From: an uncultured Desulfovibrio sp.
Lineage (GTDB): Bacteria > Desulfobacterota > Desulfovibrionia > Desulfovibrionales > Desulfovibrionaceae
Direction of reading: 5' to 3'
Assembly: GCA_947038175.1 (NCBI GenBank)
Contig: CAMQVJ010000003.1
Coordinates: 1 to 64,000 of the forward strand
DNA: 64,000 nt
Shown here: piece by piece, positions 1-9,604 of the stretch
Layout: each line of letters opens with the position of its first letter
How positions within the stretch are numbered: position 1 is the stretch's first letter
Made by a program: the position numbers and the translations under genes
The notes under the pieces: model-generated
What the model saw: the letters and a program-made list of their open reading frames with translations, nothing else
Told to the model about the DNA's origin: nothing
Database searches by the model: none

Positions 1-45
1 ATAAGAATATAACAAAAAAATGAAGTGGTCTAAGAGTGGACTTGT

Positions 46-65
46 GGGGGGGGGGGGGGGGGGGG
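46..65. repeat. Homopolymeric G tract (20 G)
   Basis: Twenty consecutive G residues are followed at once by a C-rich stretch (ACACCCCCACCCCTCCC), so the run can fold back on the C-rich segment. It lies beyond the 3' end of mnmG at the window edge. It may be a degenerate member of the G-run/C-run intergenic family seen elsewhere in the window. The tract length may vary between cells or be a sequencing estimate. Confidence 0.8.
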
Positions 66-122
66 ACACCCCCACCCCTCCCAAAAAACAATCCTAAATA
101 AAAAATCTAACCCAAAAAAACT

Positions 123-2114
123 TTAATTTTCTTTAGTGTTCAGTTTTTTTAGTGCAATTTCGAGACAGGAGAGCGCTGCGGGTGTGACTCCTGAGATTCG
201 GGAGGCTTGCCCTAGGCTTATGGGTTTTACTTCATTGAGTTTTTCTTGAATTTCTCGTGAAACACCGGGGATGTTTGTGTAATCAAGGTCGGGTGGAAGA
301 CTAATGTTTTCTTGACCCAGTGCCTTTTTCACTATTTCTTCTTGCCTTGTTAGATAGCCAGCGTATTTCGTTGCAATTTCGACTGTGTCACAGATATCGG
401 GTTCTTTTTCGATATATTCCATGAGGGCAGGTAGAAAGAGTGCGATGTCTTTGAGGGAAAGGCTGGGGCGGCGGCAGAGCTCTTCAAGGGTGATTGCCTT
501 TGTGGGAAGTGGCTCGTCTAGTGATTCCAGTATTTTTCTGACTTTTGCATCAGGGCGAATAGTGGTTTCGTGGAGTTGCTGAATAATTTCTGCCATAATT
601 TTTTCTTTATGCACAAAGATATCCCAATGCCTATCTGTCACGAGTCCTCTTTCTCTTCCCATGGGAGTCATGCGTTTGTCGGCATTATCTTCCCGTAAAA
701 GGAGGCGGTATTCTGCTCTAGAAGTGAACATACGAAAAGGTTCTTCTGTTCCTTTTGTGACAAGTTCATCAACAAGAACGGCCATATAGGCTTCGTTTCG
801 TTTAGGCAGAAATGCGGGTTTCCCTTCCATTTTAGCTGCAATATTGAGGGCGGCCCATAGACCTTGGGCGGCGGCTTCTTCATAGCCTGACGTTCCGTTG
901 ATTTGTCCTGCGAACCAAAGGCCTTTTACTTTTTTAGTTTCAAGGGTGGGGAGTAATTGTATGGGGTTTGCGTAATCGTACTCAATGGCATAGCCAGGGC
1001 GAACGATTTGTGCATTTTCAAGCCCAGGAATACTGGCTATCATATTTTCTTGAGCGTCTAAGGGGAGGCTTGTGGAAATACCGTTAGGATAGCACTCTTG
1101 AAGGTTGAGGCCTTCTGGCTCAATAAAAACTTGGTGGCGTTCTCTTTCGGGGAAGCGGGCAATTTTATCTTCAACGGAAGGGCAGTATCGTGCGCCTGTA
1201 CCTTCGATCACCCCTGTGAAAAGGGGAGACCTGTCCATACCTGCTCGAATAGCATCATGGGTTTTTTCATTGGTCCATGTGATATAGCAAGGAACTTGGG
1301 CGAGTTTAGGGGCTTCGCCGTGGAAGCTAAAACCTGGAATAGGGGTGTCGCCTGTTTGTTCTTCCATATTTGCAAAATTGATAGAATCGTAACGTATGCG
1401 TGGGGTTGTGCCTGTTTTTAGTCTACCTAGTTTTATGCCTAAACTGCGTATGGAGTCTGATAGGTGTAGGCTTGGAGCATCCCCTAAGCGACCGCCAGGC
1501 ATGTTTTCTAAACCAATATGAATGAGACCACATAAAAAAGTTCCTGTGGTGAGAAGCACATGGGGGGCATAAAACTTCTTGCCCATGGCGGTGTGGACAC
1601 CTGTTATTTTTTTTTGGAAGCCTTGTTTTGTGTCACCATCTTTCTTTATGGCGTCGCTACTTTGGGACGTATTGGAGTGTTCGCTTGTTGGTGAATCATT
1701 GGTTTGGGCGTCACTTGTTTGCAAATCGTCAGCTAATAATTCTTCGACGGTATCTTGCCAAAGGCTGAGATTTTTTTGTGCAAATACGTGTTCTTTTACA
1801 ACTTTCAGGTATTGCTCTCTGTCCATTTGGGCACGGCGTGCACGAACAGCAGGGCCTTTACTTTGGTTGAGTATACGAAACTGTATACCCGCCGCATCGG
1901 CCCATAAGCCCATACAGCCACCAAGGGCGTCGATTTCACGCACAAGATGCCCTTTGGCAAGCCCACCGATGGCAGGATTACACGATAGATGTCCAATGCG
2001 GTCAACATTACCTGTGATGAGTAAGGTGTCATGACCTAATTTGGCAAGAGCCATAGCGGCTTCACAGCCAGCGTGTCCAGCACCTACAACGATACAATCA
2101 AAAGAATTCTTCAT
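123..2114 (-). CDS. mnmG: tRNA uridine-5-carboxymethylaminomethyl modification enzyme MnmG (GidA)
   Basis: MnmG is the FAD-dependent partner of MnmE and builds the cmnm5 group on U34 of several tRNAs in the cytoplasm. The N-terminus has the dinucleotide-binding motif [12 protein letters not shown] (about residues 9-20), followed by the family stretches [10 protein letters not shown] and GGCMGLWAD; the helical C-terminal domain carries [14 protein letters not shown]. At 663 aa it is some 30-40 residues longer than usual. The excess is a Ser/Thr/Asn/Asp-rich insert at about residues 128-170 ([13 protein letters not shown] and similar) between conserved blocks. No mnmE is in view. Only a weak Shine-Dalgarno-like AGGC precedes the start. 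The family call is certain; the insert is the oddity. Confidence 0.97.
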   Translation of the reverse strand: MKNSFDCIVVGAGHAGCEAAMALAKLGHDTLLITGNVDRIGHLSCNPAIGGLAKGHLVREIDALGGCMGLWADAAGIQFRILNQSKGPAVRARRAQMDREQYLKVVKEHVFAQKNLSLWQDTVEELLADDLQTSDAQTNDSPTSEHSNTSQSSDAIKKDGDTKQGFQKKITGVHTAMGKKFYAPHVLLTTGTFLCGLIHIGLENMPGGRLGDAPSLHLSDSIRSLGIKLGRLKTGTTPRIRYDSINFANMEEQTGDTPIPGFSFHGEAPKLAQVPCYITWTNEKTHDAIRAGMDRSPLFTGVIEGTGARYCPSVEDKIARFPERERHQVFIEPEGLNLQECYPNGISTSLPLDAQENMIASIPGLENAQIVRPGYAIEYDYANPIQLLPTLETKKVKGLWFAGQINGTSGYEEAAAQGLWAALNIAAKMEGKPAFLPKRNEAYMAVLVDELVTKGTEEPFRMFTSRAEYRLLLREDNADKRMTPMGRERGLVTDRHWDIFVHKEKIMAEIIQQLHETTIRPDAKVRKILESLDEPLPTKAITLEELCRRPSLSLKDIALFLPALMEYIEKEPDICDTVEIATKYAGYLTRQEEIVKKALGQENISLPPDLDYTNIPGVSREIQEKLNEVKPISLGQASRISGVTPAALSCLEIALKKLNTKEN

Positions 2115-2208
2115 AAGTTTAGCCTAAAATAAAATGAGTGATATTTCTGAGGTCGACTATAGCGAGAAGATGGGAAAAGTGAAAGATTTTTCTTTTATAT
2201 AAAAAAAT

Positions 2209-2299
2209 GAAAGGAGTTCTTATATATGTTTACTTTGTATTTCAAGTACTTGTGTGTATAAGCCCCTAAATTTATATTGACAAAAAGAGGAAGGGGCTT
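2209..2299 (+). promoter_or_regulatory. Possible leader: 11-codon ORF with SD plus hairpin
   Basis: AAGGAG at 2211-2216 is followed 9 nt later by an ATG opening an 11-residue ORF (MFTLYFKYLCV, 2226-2261). Its stop codon overlaps the 5' arm of an AAGCCCCT...AGGGGCTT hairpin (2260-2299). The arrangement lies upstream of the small membrane-protein gene at 2339 and resembles a leader peptide with a downstream hairpin. No run of a single amino acid codon and no U-tract is present, so a regulatory role is only a suggestion. Confidence 0.3.
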
Positions 2300-2338
2300 C
2301 AAAGTCGTGTAAACGTATAAAAAAGAAAAGGTATATAT

Positions 2339-2530
2339 ATGATTTCACCTATAGTTAAAGGGTTTTTAATTGGCTCATCTCTTGGTGTTTTGGCTGCTAT
2401 TTTTGGGATTACGGAAAGCTTACCACGAAGTATTTTACTTGGTTCCTTTGGTGGTATTTTTGCTGGAGTGACGACAAATTATAGGCTTAAACGCAAACAA
2501 GAGGCGACGCAAAAAAGCGAAGATTCCTAG
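2339..2530 (+). CDS. Small hypothetical membrane protein
   Basis: This 63-residue protein has two hydrophobic, glycine-rich stretches (about residues 5-25 and 30-47), then a basic/polar tail (YRLKRKQEATQKSEDS), as expected of a small two-helix inner-membrane protein with a cytoplasmic C-terminus. AAAAGG lies about 8 nt before the ATG. It sits directly upstream of waaA on the same strand, so co-transcription with the Kdo transferase is possible. I do not recognise the family and infer no function. Confidence 0.6.
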   Translation: MISPIVKGFLIGSSLGVLAAIFGITESLPRSILLGSFGGIFAGVTTNYRLKRKQEATQKSEDS

Positions 2531-2620
2531 GCCCTGTCTTTTTTGTGTGTGCCGATGGTGATTTTTTATGAAAAGAATCTGACGCTTTTACAATATAATA
2601 CTTTGAAATCGGAAATTCTC

Positions 2621-4912
2621 ATGCCTATAATTTTTAGATTTTTCTTTGCTACTTATGATTTCGTATGGAAAATTGCGATACTTTTTTTAAGACGTCATAA
2701 AAGATTAAAAGAAGGCTGGGTGCAGCGTAATATTCCAGATGATTGGTTGACACAAAACAGTTCTTCTTCTGATTCTCTGTCGACAAAAGATAAAGACAAA
2801 CCTTTTTTTGGTAAAAAGAACGGACACGATAGTTTTAGTTTTGATGATGGTCAAAGCGACGAGCAATATGATGTTCACCAAAACGAGAATCAGCATAATG
2901 TTTATGAAAATACGGAAGAAGGCGAAAGCTCTTCTTTTGACGAAGATAAAAATGTTGCTCAAGAAGAGAACGCTCCTACCTTTGAATCTTTTGGTACTCA
3001 TAATAAAAATTATACAGATAATATCGGCACGTATATTGATACGGATACTGTGGGTTTAAGCGATTATCCTGAGAATGAAATTTCTTTTCGTGAGTCTGAC
3101 GCGCGTGAATCCACGCCTCATAGTCATGGAATAAATGCGAGCTATGCAAAAAACGTTTCTCAGGGCGGTGATACGTCTGTTGATTTATGGATACAAGCGG
3201 CCTCGGGCGGTGAAGCGTATTTAGCTTGTGAGTTTATTCGAGCTTTGCCCCAAGAGAAGCGGGATATGTCCATACTTATTACGACATGGACACGGCAAGG
3301 TATGCAGGTTCTTTCCCACGAATGCTCAAAAATAATAGCAGACATGGAAGCAGAAGCCTTGCTTTCACCAGATACTTTTGGTGATGCGCCAAATGACATA
3401 AAGAGTGACGTAGAGAGTGAAGAGACGAACGTAGAGCAAGGTCAAGGGGACGATTTTAGAAATCTTTTGTCACAAGAAAACGTGGCAAGGGATAATGCGG
3501 AAAATAATGACGAAGCTTTTTCTGCAAATTCAGAGCAGAATCCAAAAAGTGTCCGTATTCCCTTTATTCAAATTCGTTTTGCGCCACTGGACAAAAAAGA
3601 CATCGTGATGCGAGCCCTTGATATCGCTAATCCTCGTCTTTGTGTTATGCTAGAAACGGAGCTTTGGCCGAATTTCATGCTAGGCTGCAAAGAGCGAGAA
3701 ATTCCGTTTTATGTGATTAATGGACGTATGACAAAAACGACTTATGAGTTTTATAGAATAATCGCTAAAGTTTTAAATTTTGTGTCCCCTAAACATGTTT
3801 TAGCTATGACGCAAGATGATATGCAACGATTTTCAACTATCTTCCCTTCAGCTCTTGTGAGCTATATGCCGAATATTAAATTTGATAGAGCGGCGGAATT
3901 TGTGCGGGATTCTATTTCTAAATTCCAAGAAAAATCTTCGATATCTGCAAATGAAAAAAAAGAAGGCATGGGAGAGAGCGAGGAATGGGAAAATAAAACC
4001 ATGGCAAGCCAAAGCGATTCAACTCAAAGTGGTTCAGCTCAAAGCGACCCTGCTCAAATAGCTAAATCGGCAATGCCTAAAAAATCCTCCGCTAAAAAAA
4101 CGAAAAAGAATTTTGTTTTGTCTAATGAAACAGGACAAAACTTTGTTTTTCCTAGCGAAAGGGGACAAAACTTTGTTTTGTCTGGCGAAGAAGTGATTAA
4201 AAAAGATGTTCTTATCCATAAAACCTATTTGAAGGCATTGCCTATGCTTTTTTCTCAGGTGCAAAGTACTTTACTTTTTGCCTCCGTGCGAGAAGAAGAA
4301 GAAAACTTATTAGCGTCTATTTTATGGAAACTATATCCCGTGAAGAAAAACTCCCTCTTTATTGTAGCACCAAGGCACATGCACAGGGTGGGGGCGTGGA
4401 AAAAACGCTTTTATGACCTTGGTATGCGTCCTTTGCTTGCTTCTGAATTTTTACGTGATAGGGATTTTTCCGATGAAACACGTTCCTATTCTGCCTTTGA
4501 ATCACACTATTGTGTTATATGGGATCTTTTTGGTGATTTGACTCATTTATATAGCCATGCAGATACTGTTTTTGTTGGTGGTTCTTTCAAGGGGCTTGGC
4601 GGTCAAAACTTTTTAGAAGCGCTTTCTTGTGGGGCTATTCCTCATGTGGGGCCAGATTTAGATAATTTTCTTTGGGCACTTGGTGAAGATGTTGACCCGT
4701 CTTTAGAAGATATGGGCTTACTTTACAAACACAAAAATAAGCGAGATTTACAGCTTGCTTTATTGCAAAGCCGAGATTACAAAAAACAAGACAAAGAACG
4801 GTTTGATATTCAAATGAAATTTTTAGAATGGATTGAACCACGTTGCGGTGCAAGTAAGTTAGCGGTGGAAAAGATTTTAGCTGATAGGGCGTTCAATTCT
4901 AATTCAAGATAG
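2621..4912 (+). CDS. waaA: 3-deoxy-D-manno-octulosonic acid (Kdo) transferase with large insertions
   Basis: WaaA (KdtA) moves Kdo from CMP-Kdo to lipid A precursor at the inner face of the cytoplasmic membrane. Family landmarks are present in order: an N-terminal hydrophobic segment, DLWIQAASGGEAYLA (the GGE glutamate matches the catalytic base), ETELWPNFM, a glycosyltransferase-B second half with FIVAPRHMHR, and GGSFKGLGGQNFLEALSCG. Typical members are about 420-430 aa, but this ORF gives 763. The extra length is three acidic/polar low-complexity blocks, one containing a near-tandem QNFVLS/QNFVFP repeat. The track opens at a TTG at 2543; I prefer the ATG at 2621, because MPIIFRFFFATYDFVWK fits the family N-terminus. 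trkA starts 10 nt after the stop. Confidence 0.85.
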   Translation: MPIIFRFFFATYDFVWKIAILFLRRHKRLKEGWVQRNIPDDWLTQNSSSSDSLSTKDKDKPFFGKKNGHDSFSFDDGQSDEQYDVHQNENQHNVYENTEEGESSSFDEDKNVAQEENAPTFESFGTHNKNYTDNIGTYIDTDTVGLSDYPENEISFRESDARESTPHSHGINASYAKNVSQGGDTSVDLWIQAASGGEAYLACEFIRALPQEKRDMSILITTWTRQGMQVLSHECSKIIADMEAEALLSPDTFGDAPNDIKSDVESEETNVEQGQGDDFRNLLSQENVARDNAENNDEAFSANSEQNPKSVRIPFIQIRFAPLDKKDIVMRALDIANPRLCVMLETELWPNFMLGCKEREIPFYVINGRMTKTTYEFYRIIAKVLNFVSPKHVLAMTQDDMQRFSTIFPSALVSYMPNIKFDRAAEFVRDSISKFQEKSSISANEKKEGMGESEEWENKTMASQSDSTQSGSAQSDPAQIAKSAMPKKSSAKKTKKNFVLSNETGQNFVFPSERGQNFVLSGEEVIKKDVLIHKTYLKALPMLFSQVQSTLLFASVREEEENLLASILWKLYPVKKNSLFIVAPRHMHRVGAWKKRFYDLGMRPLLASEFLRDRDFSDETRSYSAFESHYCVIWDLFGDLTHLYSHADTVFVGGSFKGLGGQNFLEALSCGAIPHVGPDLDNFLWALGEDVDPSLEDMGLLYKHKNKRDLQLALLQSRDYKKQDKERFDIQMKFLEWIEPRCGASKLAVEKILADRAFNSNSR

Positions 4913-4922
4913 GTGATTTATC

Positions 4923-6317
4923 ATGTTTAAAAAAATCAAAGAATTAATAAAACCTACGGGTGAAAAAGTTATTATTGTTGGCGCTGGTGAAGTGGGTCTA
5001 CATCTCGCCAAGCGCTTATCGTTCGAAGAAAAAAGCGTGGTCGTTTTAGATCTCGACCAAAGTCGCTTGGATAGAGTTACACAGAATGTTGATGTGCAAA
5101 CTATTGTTGGTTCAGGATCTTCTCCTGCGAATTTAGTGGCTGCTGGTATTGAAGATGCGACGTATTTTCTGGCAGTTACGAATAATGATGAAGCCAACCT
5201 CGTGGCGTGTTTATTTGCTAATCACTTTGCACCAAACGCTATCAAGCTTGCACGTATTAATAATCATGAATACGCAGATTATCCCGATGTACTTGGAAGC
5301 GCTAACCTTGATATTCAGCTCATGGTTCACCCTGAATACGAAGTGGTGAAAACTATTGATAGACTATTGTCTCTACCTGGCGCTCAGGATTATGCCGAGT
5401 TTGCAGGGGGGCGCCTAAGAATGGTGGCGTATAGCCTTGAAAATGATATTCTTATTGGAAAAAAATTAACGGAATTTCGTACCCTTGCTAAAAATGATGA
5501 CATTATGGTGACGGCGATTATTCGTAATAAAAAACTTATTATTCCTAATGGACAAGATATTATTGAAAAAGATGATCTTGTATATTTTGCCTATAAAGTG
5601 GATGCACAAAGAGCCTTGTTACGCCTTTTGGGACGTACTCGCAGTTTTTTCAGCTCGGTATGTATTATCGGTGGCGGCAAAGTGGGCACGTCTTTAGCTC
5701 GTCTTTTCGAACAAAAAGGCCTTGATATTAAGCTTATAGAAAAAGACCAAGCTCGCTGTGAAGAACTCGCAGAGATTCTAAGCGATACTCTTATTCTACA
5801 TGGTGATGCTACTGAAAAGTCACTACTTATGGAAGAGAATGTGGGCAAAATGGACGTGGTCATAGCGGTGACCTCTGACGAAGAAAGTAATATTTTATCC
5901 TGTCTTTTAGCAAAAAGCATTGGGACAAGAGATTCTGTTGCTCGAATCAATAAATCTGCCTATATGCCCATTATCAAACATATTGGTATCGACCATGGTG
6001 TAAGCACTCGCCTTGCGGCGGTTAATGGTTTTCTTAACTATTTACGCAAGGGCAATGTGGTCGCAACGGCCTCTGTGGCAGGAGATACCGCCGAAGTGCT
6101 TGAAGCTCGTTTACCCATGACGTCACCCCTACTCAATATTCCGCTTATGGAAATCACTTTGCCTGAAAAAGTCATTATTATCGCCGTGATGCGTGATGAA
6201 AAAGTATTCATCCCTCATGGACGCACTGTCTTGCAAGCACATGACCATGTCATCTTCTTAGGTGGGCAAAAAGAAATTCGCAAAATTGAGTCTCTTCTTG
6301 TTGGCACTGGAAGATAA
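4923..6317 (+). CDS. trkA: Trk potassium uptake NAD-binding regulatory protein TrkA
   Basis: TrkA is the cytoplasmic, nucleotide-binding gating subunit of Trk/Ktr potassium transporters. The 464-aa protein is a tandem of two RCK units. The first Rossmann motif is VGAGEVGLHLAKRL (about residues 19-32) and the second is IGGGKVGTSLARLF (about 246-259), each followed by an RCK_C-type domain. Length is normal for the duplicated form. It begins 10 nt after waaA, suggesting one transcript. No membrane TrkH/TrkG gene is in the window, so the channel partner must lie elsewhere. Confidence 0.95.
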   Translation: MFKKIKELIKPTGEKVIIVGAGEVGLHLAKRLSFEEKSVVVLDLDQSRLDRVTQNVDVQTIVGSGSSPANLVAAGIEDATYFLAVTNNDEANLVACLFANHFAPNAIKLARINNHEYADYPDVLGSANLDIQLMVHPEYEVVKTIDRLLSLPGAQDYAEFAGGRLRMVAYSLENDILIGKKLTEFRTLAKNDDIMVTAIIRNKKLIIPNGQDIIEKDDLVYFAYKVDAQRALLRLLGRTRSFFSSVCIIGGGKVGTSLARLFEQKGLDIKLIEKDQARCEELAEILSDTLILHGDATEKSLLMEENVGKMDVVIAVTSDEESNILSCLLAKSIGTRDSVARINKSAYMPIIKHIGIDHGVSTRLAAVNGFLNYLRKGNVVATASVAGDTAEVLEARLPMTSPLLNIPLMEITLPEKVIIIAVMRDEKVFIPHGRTVLQAHDHVIFLGGQKEIRKIESLLVGTGR

Positions 6318-6412
6318 ATAAAGACAGCTTAGTTAATATAAATATGAAAATAGCGCAGGGTGGCTATGCGTCTATAATGATGTAGACTAATGTGACTTGG
6401 AAGGTATAATGT

Positions 6413-8449
6413 ATGATGAAATACCGTGCGGATATAGATGGTTTGAGAGCTATTGCTGTTCTTGCTGTAATATTTTACCATATTGGGTTTACGAGTGTAT
6501 TTAAAAGTGGTTATGTTGGTGTGGATGTTTTTTTTGTTATAAGCGGCTATTTAATTACGAGTATTCTCTATTCATCAATAAAATTTCCCTCCTCTAATGG
6601 TGATAAACACGTTCATTTCTCTCTTCTTGATTTTTATGAAAGGCGTATGAGGCGTATCCTTCCTGTCTTTTTTCTAGTGGTTTTAATGTCTCTCTTTTTA
6701 GGGCATTTTTTTTTCACAGCTCGAGAGAATGATGATTTAACGAATTCTATCTTTTCTGTTTTAGGATTCGGAGCAAATTACTTTTTTTGGGGTGATGATA
6801 ACTATTTTTCTATAAAAGCTCTTTCAAAGCCTCTATTGCATATGTGGTCACTTGCAATAGAAGAACAGTTCTATATATGTTTTCCTCTTTTATTAATTCT
6901 TCTGATAAAGAAAAATAAATCAGTGATAAAATATATTTCTCTTATTACTCTTTTCTCTTTTGTCTCCTGCGTTATTGTTAGCTGGCTTAGTCAAAAAACA
7001 GCTTTTTACTGGTTGCCTTTTCGTGCGTGGGAGTTATTGCTTGGTAGCTTGCTTGCTGTATGCAGTCTATCGTCAGGGGAAAATCTCAAATTACTACAAA
7101 TAGAGAAAGAATGGAAAATACAAATCCTTTCTCTTGTGACTTTAGCTTTGCTTCTTTTCTCTATTACTTCTTTAGAGGTAATTAGTACTGTATTTCCATC
7201 TTATGTGGCTCTTTTTCCTTGCCTTGCCACTCTTTTGTGTATTGAAATTGGAAAAAATCCAAAGAGTTTAATTTATAAAATTCTGTCATTACCTGTTCTG
7301 GTAGGTGTTGGTAAAATTTCTTATTCCTTGTATCTTTGGCATTGGGTATTTATTGCATATTTTCACGCTAACTTCATGAGTGTTGGTACATTAACTTTAC
7401 AGCAAAAAATGATTTGTCTTGTTCTTACTTTTCTCTTTTCTCTTGTTTTCTATTTTCTATTAGAGCAACCCATCCGTCATAAAAGAATACTAAAAAAACA
7501 GAAAACATTTTTTGTGAGCATAGCTCTTATCCTAGTGGGGCTTTTCATTCTTACACTCGCTGTGAAGAAACAAATAATACCCAATCGTCCTAACTTTTAT
7601 GACCAATATGCCTCGTGTGGTTTCACTCTAAGCTCTGAGAATTTTGTTGATAATATACAAGGGCTCCATTTCTTTGGTAGTGCCTCTTGCGAACCAACCC
7701 TATTTGTCATAGGGGATAGTCATGCAGCAGCTCTTTACGAGATGCTTGATTTGCTCGCTATAGAAAATAATGTAAGCGGGGTAATGTATACAAGCCAGAC
7801 ACCACTGCTAAATACTGTAGACCCATCTAATGTTAATATTAATCTAATTTCCCCTTCTAGTATATTAGAAGAACAATCCCAATTAAAAGAATATCTTAGT
7901 AGGCAGAATATCAAAAGTGTACTTTTTATTTTACGATGGACTTTGCGTATGTATGGAAAAACACTCGTTGGTAATAAACCAGTTGGCGAAACACACACTC
8001 TCTACTATATAAATGAAGACGCTTCTATAAATAAGGATTCTATTTTTGCAGTGAAAAAATCTATAGAAGATACGCGTCGTTTTTTTGCTAAAGAAGACAC
8101 CCAGTTTTATTACCAAAAAGCGCTTCCTGAATTTTTAGATTTTGTCCCAAGCATTGCCACATATATGAGTCGGGAGTTTGGTTTCTCAGATATTCGTGTG
8201 AAGGTCTCTACTCCGTATAGTGAGTATGAAAACTTGCATGCCGAGACTTTTAAAGAGTTAAGTCATCTAAAAGAGCAGGGATTTTATGAGATAAATCTGA
8301 CGGATAAACTATGTGACACCAATTACTGCTATGGCTTAAATGAGGAAAAAATTCCACTTTACTCTGATGCAGACCATTTGTCTAGAATAGGGGCAATGTA
8401 TGTGAAAGATGAATTCCTTCCGTTTATTATTTCAGGTAAAAGGGAATGA
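6413..8449 (+). CDS. Acyltransferase-3 / SGNH fusion (OafA/OatA-type O-acyltransferase)
   Basis: The N-terminal half (about residues 1-370) is a multi-span acyltransferase-3 domain opening with YRADIDGLRAIAVLAVIFYHIG, where the FYH histidine is the conserved one. The C-terminal part (about 400-678) is an SGNH-hydrolase-like domain with the block I motif VIGDSHAAA and the catalytic-dyad motif DADHLSRIG. Proteins of this design pass acyl groups across the membrane and O-acetylate surface polysaccharide, LPS or peptidoglycan; the acceptor cannot be told from sequence. AAGGT precedes the ATG, and a TATAAT box is seen at 6373-6378. It stands alone after trkA. Confidence 0.9.
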   Translation: MMKYRADIDGLRAIAVLAVIFYHIGFTSVFKSGYVGVDVFFVISGYLITSILYSSIKFPSSNGDKHVHFSLLDFYERRMRRILPVFFLVVLMSLFLGHFFFTARENDDLTNSIFSVLGFGANYFFWGDDNYFSIKALSKPLLHMWSLAIEEQFYICFPLLLILLIKKNKSVIKYISLITLFSFVSCVIVSWLSQKTAFYWLPFRAWELLLGSLLAVCSLSSGENLKLLQIEKEWKIQILSLVTLALLLFSITSLEVISTVFPSYVALFPCLATLLCIEIGKNPKSLIYKILSLPVLVGVGKISYSLYLWHWVFIAYFHANFMSVGTLTLQQKMICLVLTFLFSLVFYFLLEQPIRHKRILKKQKTFFVSIALILVGLFILTLAVKKQIIPNRPNFYDQYASCGFTLSSENFVDNIQGLHFFGSASCEPTLFVIGDSHAAALYEMLDLLAIENNVSGVMYTSQTPLLNTVDPSNVNINLISPSSILEEQSQLKEYLSRQNIKSVLFILRWTLRMYGKTLVGNKPVGETHTLYYINEDASINKDSIFAVKKSIEDTRRFFAKEDTQFYYQKALPEFLDFVPSIATYMSREFGFSDIRVKVSTPYSEYENLHAETFKELSHLKEQGFYEINLTDKLCDTNYCYGLNEEKIPLYSDADHLSRIGAMYVKDEFLPFIISGKRE

Positions 8450-8540
8450 TTGTTTAAGTACTAAAACTATCAAAAGGTATTGTATGTACTCGATGATTTT
8501 GTGTTGTGATAAAAATAGTCATGTATACATTTTTGTAAAC

Positions 8541-8580
8541 GCAAATAGCTAGTATATATAATGTATTACTAGCTATTTGC
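8541..8580. terminator. Perfect inverted repeat downstream of the acyltransferase
   Basis: GCAAATAGCTAGTA pairs with its complement across a roughly 12-nt loop. The 3' side continues into ATTTAAAAATT rather than a solid T-run, so termination would be weak. It could serve the acyltransferase gene. Confidence 0.45.
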
Positions 8581-8606
8581 ATTTAAAAATTAGTATAAGA
8601 AAATGT

Positions 8607-8647
8607 CTTGACACTTATAGTGCTTATCAAGCATTTTAGGTGTCAAG
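8607..8647. promoter_or_regulatory. Long imperfect hairpin upstream of rdgB
   Basis: CTTGACAC at 8607-8614 pairs with GTGTCAAG at 8640-8647. The inner segments also pair, closing on TGCTT-ATC-AAGCA, for about 19 bp with one mismatch and wobble pairs. It ends some 50 nt before the rdgB start codon and has no U-tract. An operator or a 5'-UTR structure is more likely than a terminator. Confidence 0.4.
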
Positions 8648-8697
8648 TCTCATATATTATGATGTGCTTGAGATTTAAAATATAAAACAGGTACACA

Positions 8698-9297
8698 ATG
8701 AAAAGAATTGTTTTGGCAACAAAGAACAAGGGTAAATTAGCAGAACTAGAACAGCCACTATTAACGCTTGGCTTTTACGTGGAAACACTGCCCGATGATT
8801 ACGCCGATATTCCAGAAGACGGCGCAACTTTTGAAGAAAATGCCCTCATAAAAGCGAAATACGTTTGCAAAGATTTAGGCTTGCCTGCCTTAGCCGACGA
8901 TTCAGGTATAAGCGTACAAGGGCTAAACAACGCACCAGGAATCTATTCTGCACGCTACGCTCAAGATTATGAGAATTTAGAAAATGAATCCACAGACACC
9001 AAAAATATACGAAAATTACTAGATATGACAAAAGATTTTTCCCACGAAGAAAAATCCTGTGCCTTCCATTGTGCCATGGCTCTCGTTTTTCCCGATGGCA
9101 AAAACATCGTCGTGCACGAAAAATGGGAAGGGCGACTCCTCAACTCCACAGAAGGGAAAAATGGCTTTGGCTATGACCCCCTATTCTTCGACGAAGAACT
9201 ACAAATAAGTGCAGCCGCTATGGATAAAAAAGTCAAGATGTCTCGCTCGCACAGAGCAAAAGCTCTCAAGGCTCTCATCGAAGCCTTAAAAAAATAA
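8698..9297 (+). CDS. rdgB: XTP/dITP diphosphatase RdgB (HAM1 family)
   Basis: This enzyme hydrolyses non-canonical purine nucleoside triphosphates (ITP, dITP, XTP) to monophosphates, keeping them out of DNA and RNA. The 199-aa protein has the N-terminal LATKNKGKLAEL signature, the catalytic/metal-binding ALADDSGISV block followed by NNAPGIYSARYA, and the C-terminal GKNGFGYDPLFF and SHRAKALKAL motifs. Length is normal and nothing is missing. A T/C-rich tract and G/C hairpin element begin immediately after its stop codon. Confidence 0.97.
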   Translation: MKRIVLATKNKGKLAELEQPLLTLGFYVETLPDDYADIPEDGATFEENALIKAKYVCKDLGLPALADDSGISVQGLNNAPGIYSARYAQDYENLENESTDTKNIRKLLDMTKDFSHEEKSCAFHCAMALVFPDGKNIVVHEKWEGRLLNSTEGKNGFGYDPLFFDEELQISAAAMDKKVKMSRSHRAKALKALIEALKK

Positions 9298-9370
9298 TAT
9301 TTTCATTTTTTTCTTTTTCTTTTTTTTTGGAGGGAATGATTCCCTCCAAACCTCCCCATAGGGGGGATTT
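9298..9370 (+). repeat. Intergenic T-tract/G-C hairpin element, copy 1
   Basis: A T/C-rich tract (9301-9328) precedes the hairpin GGAGGGAATGATTCCCTCC (9329-9347). A second C-rich run, AAACCTCCCC (9348-9357), and then a G-run follow. No U-tract follows the hairpin. The T side faces the rdgB 3' end. Copy 2 lies in the same intergenic space, in the opposite orientation. Confidence 0.75.
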
Positions 9371-9487
9371 GTATAGGCTGTGTATGCCTTAGTATTATTG
9401 GCTTTTGTGGTTTTTTATTTGTCTATACTCAGGTAAATTGAAGCGACCTTGCCTTATTTGCTGGGTGGCTGAAAATCTCATATTTTA

Positions 9488-9585
9488 GTATTTTTTGTAA
9501 ACAAAGTTTACAAAAAATACATAATGTGGGGGTTTGGGGGAGTTCAACTCCCCCAAGGAAAAAAAATAAAAAAAATAAAAATATG
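9488..9585 (-). repeat. Intergenic T-tract/G-C hairpin element, copy 2
   Basis: On the plus strand the order is an AT hairpin with a 15-bp stem (GTATTTTTTGTAAAC arm, 9488-9520), the run GTGGGGG (9526-9532), the hairpin GGGGGAGTTCAACTCCCCC (9536-9554), then an A-rich tract reaching almost to murJ. It is the mirror image of copy 1, with its homopurine side facing the murJ start codon. Between the two copies (9371-9487) I see no gene. Confidence 0.85.
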
Positions 9586-9604
9586 ATGTGGGTATGGGGA
9601 ATAT

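Noticed and set aside
9329-9347. G/C hairpins as ordinary rho-independent terminators
   Set aside because: The T-tract precedes rather than follows the hairpin on one strand, and is A-rich on the other. Only the 37916-37940 hairpin (minus strand) has a proper U-tract.
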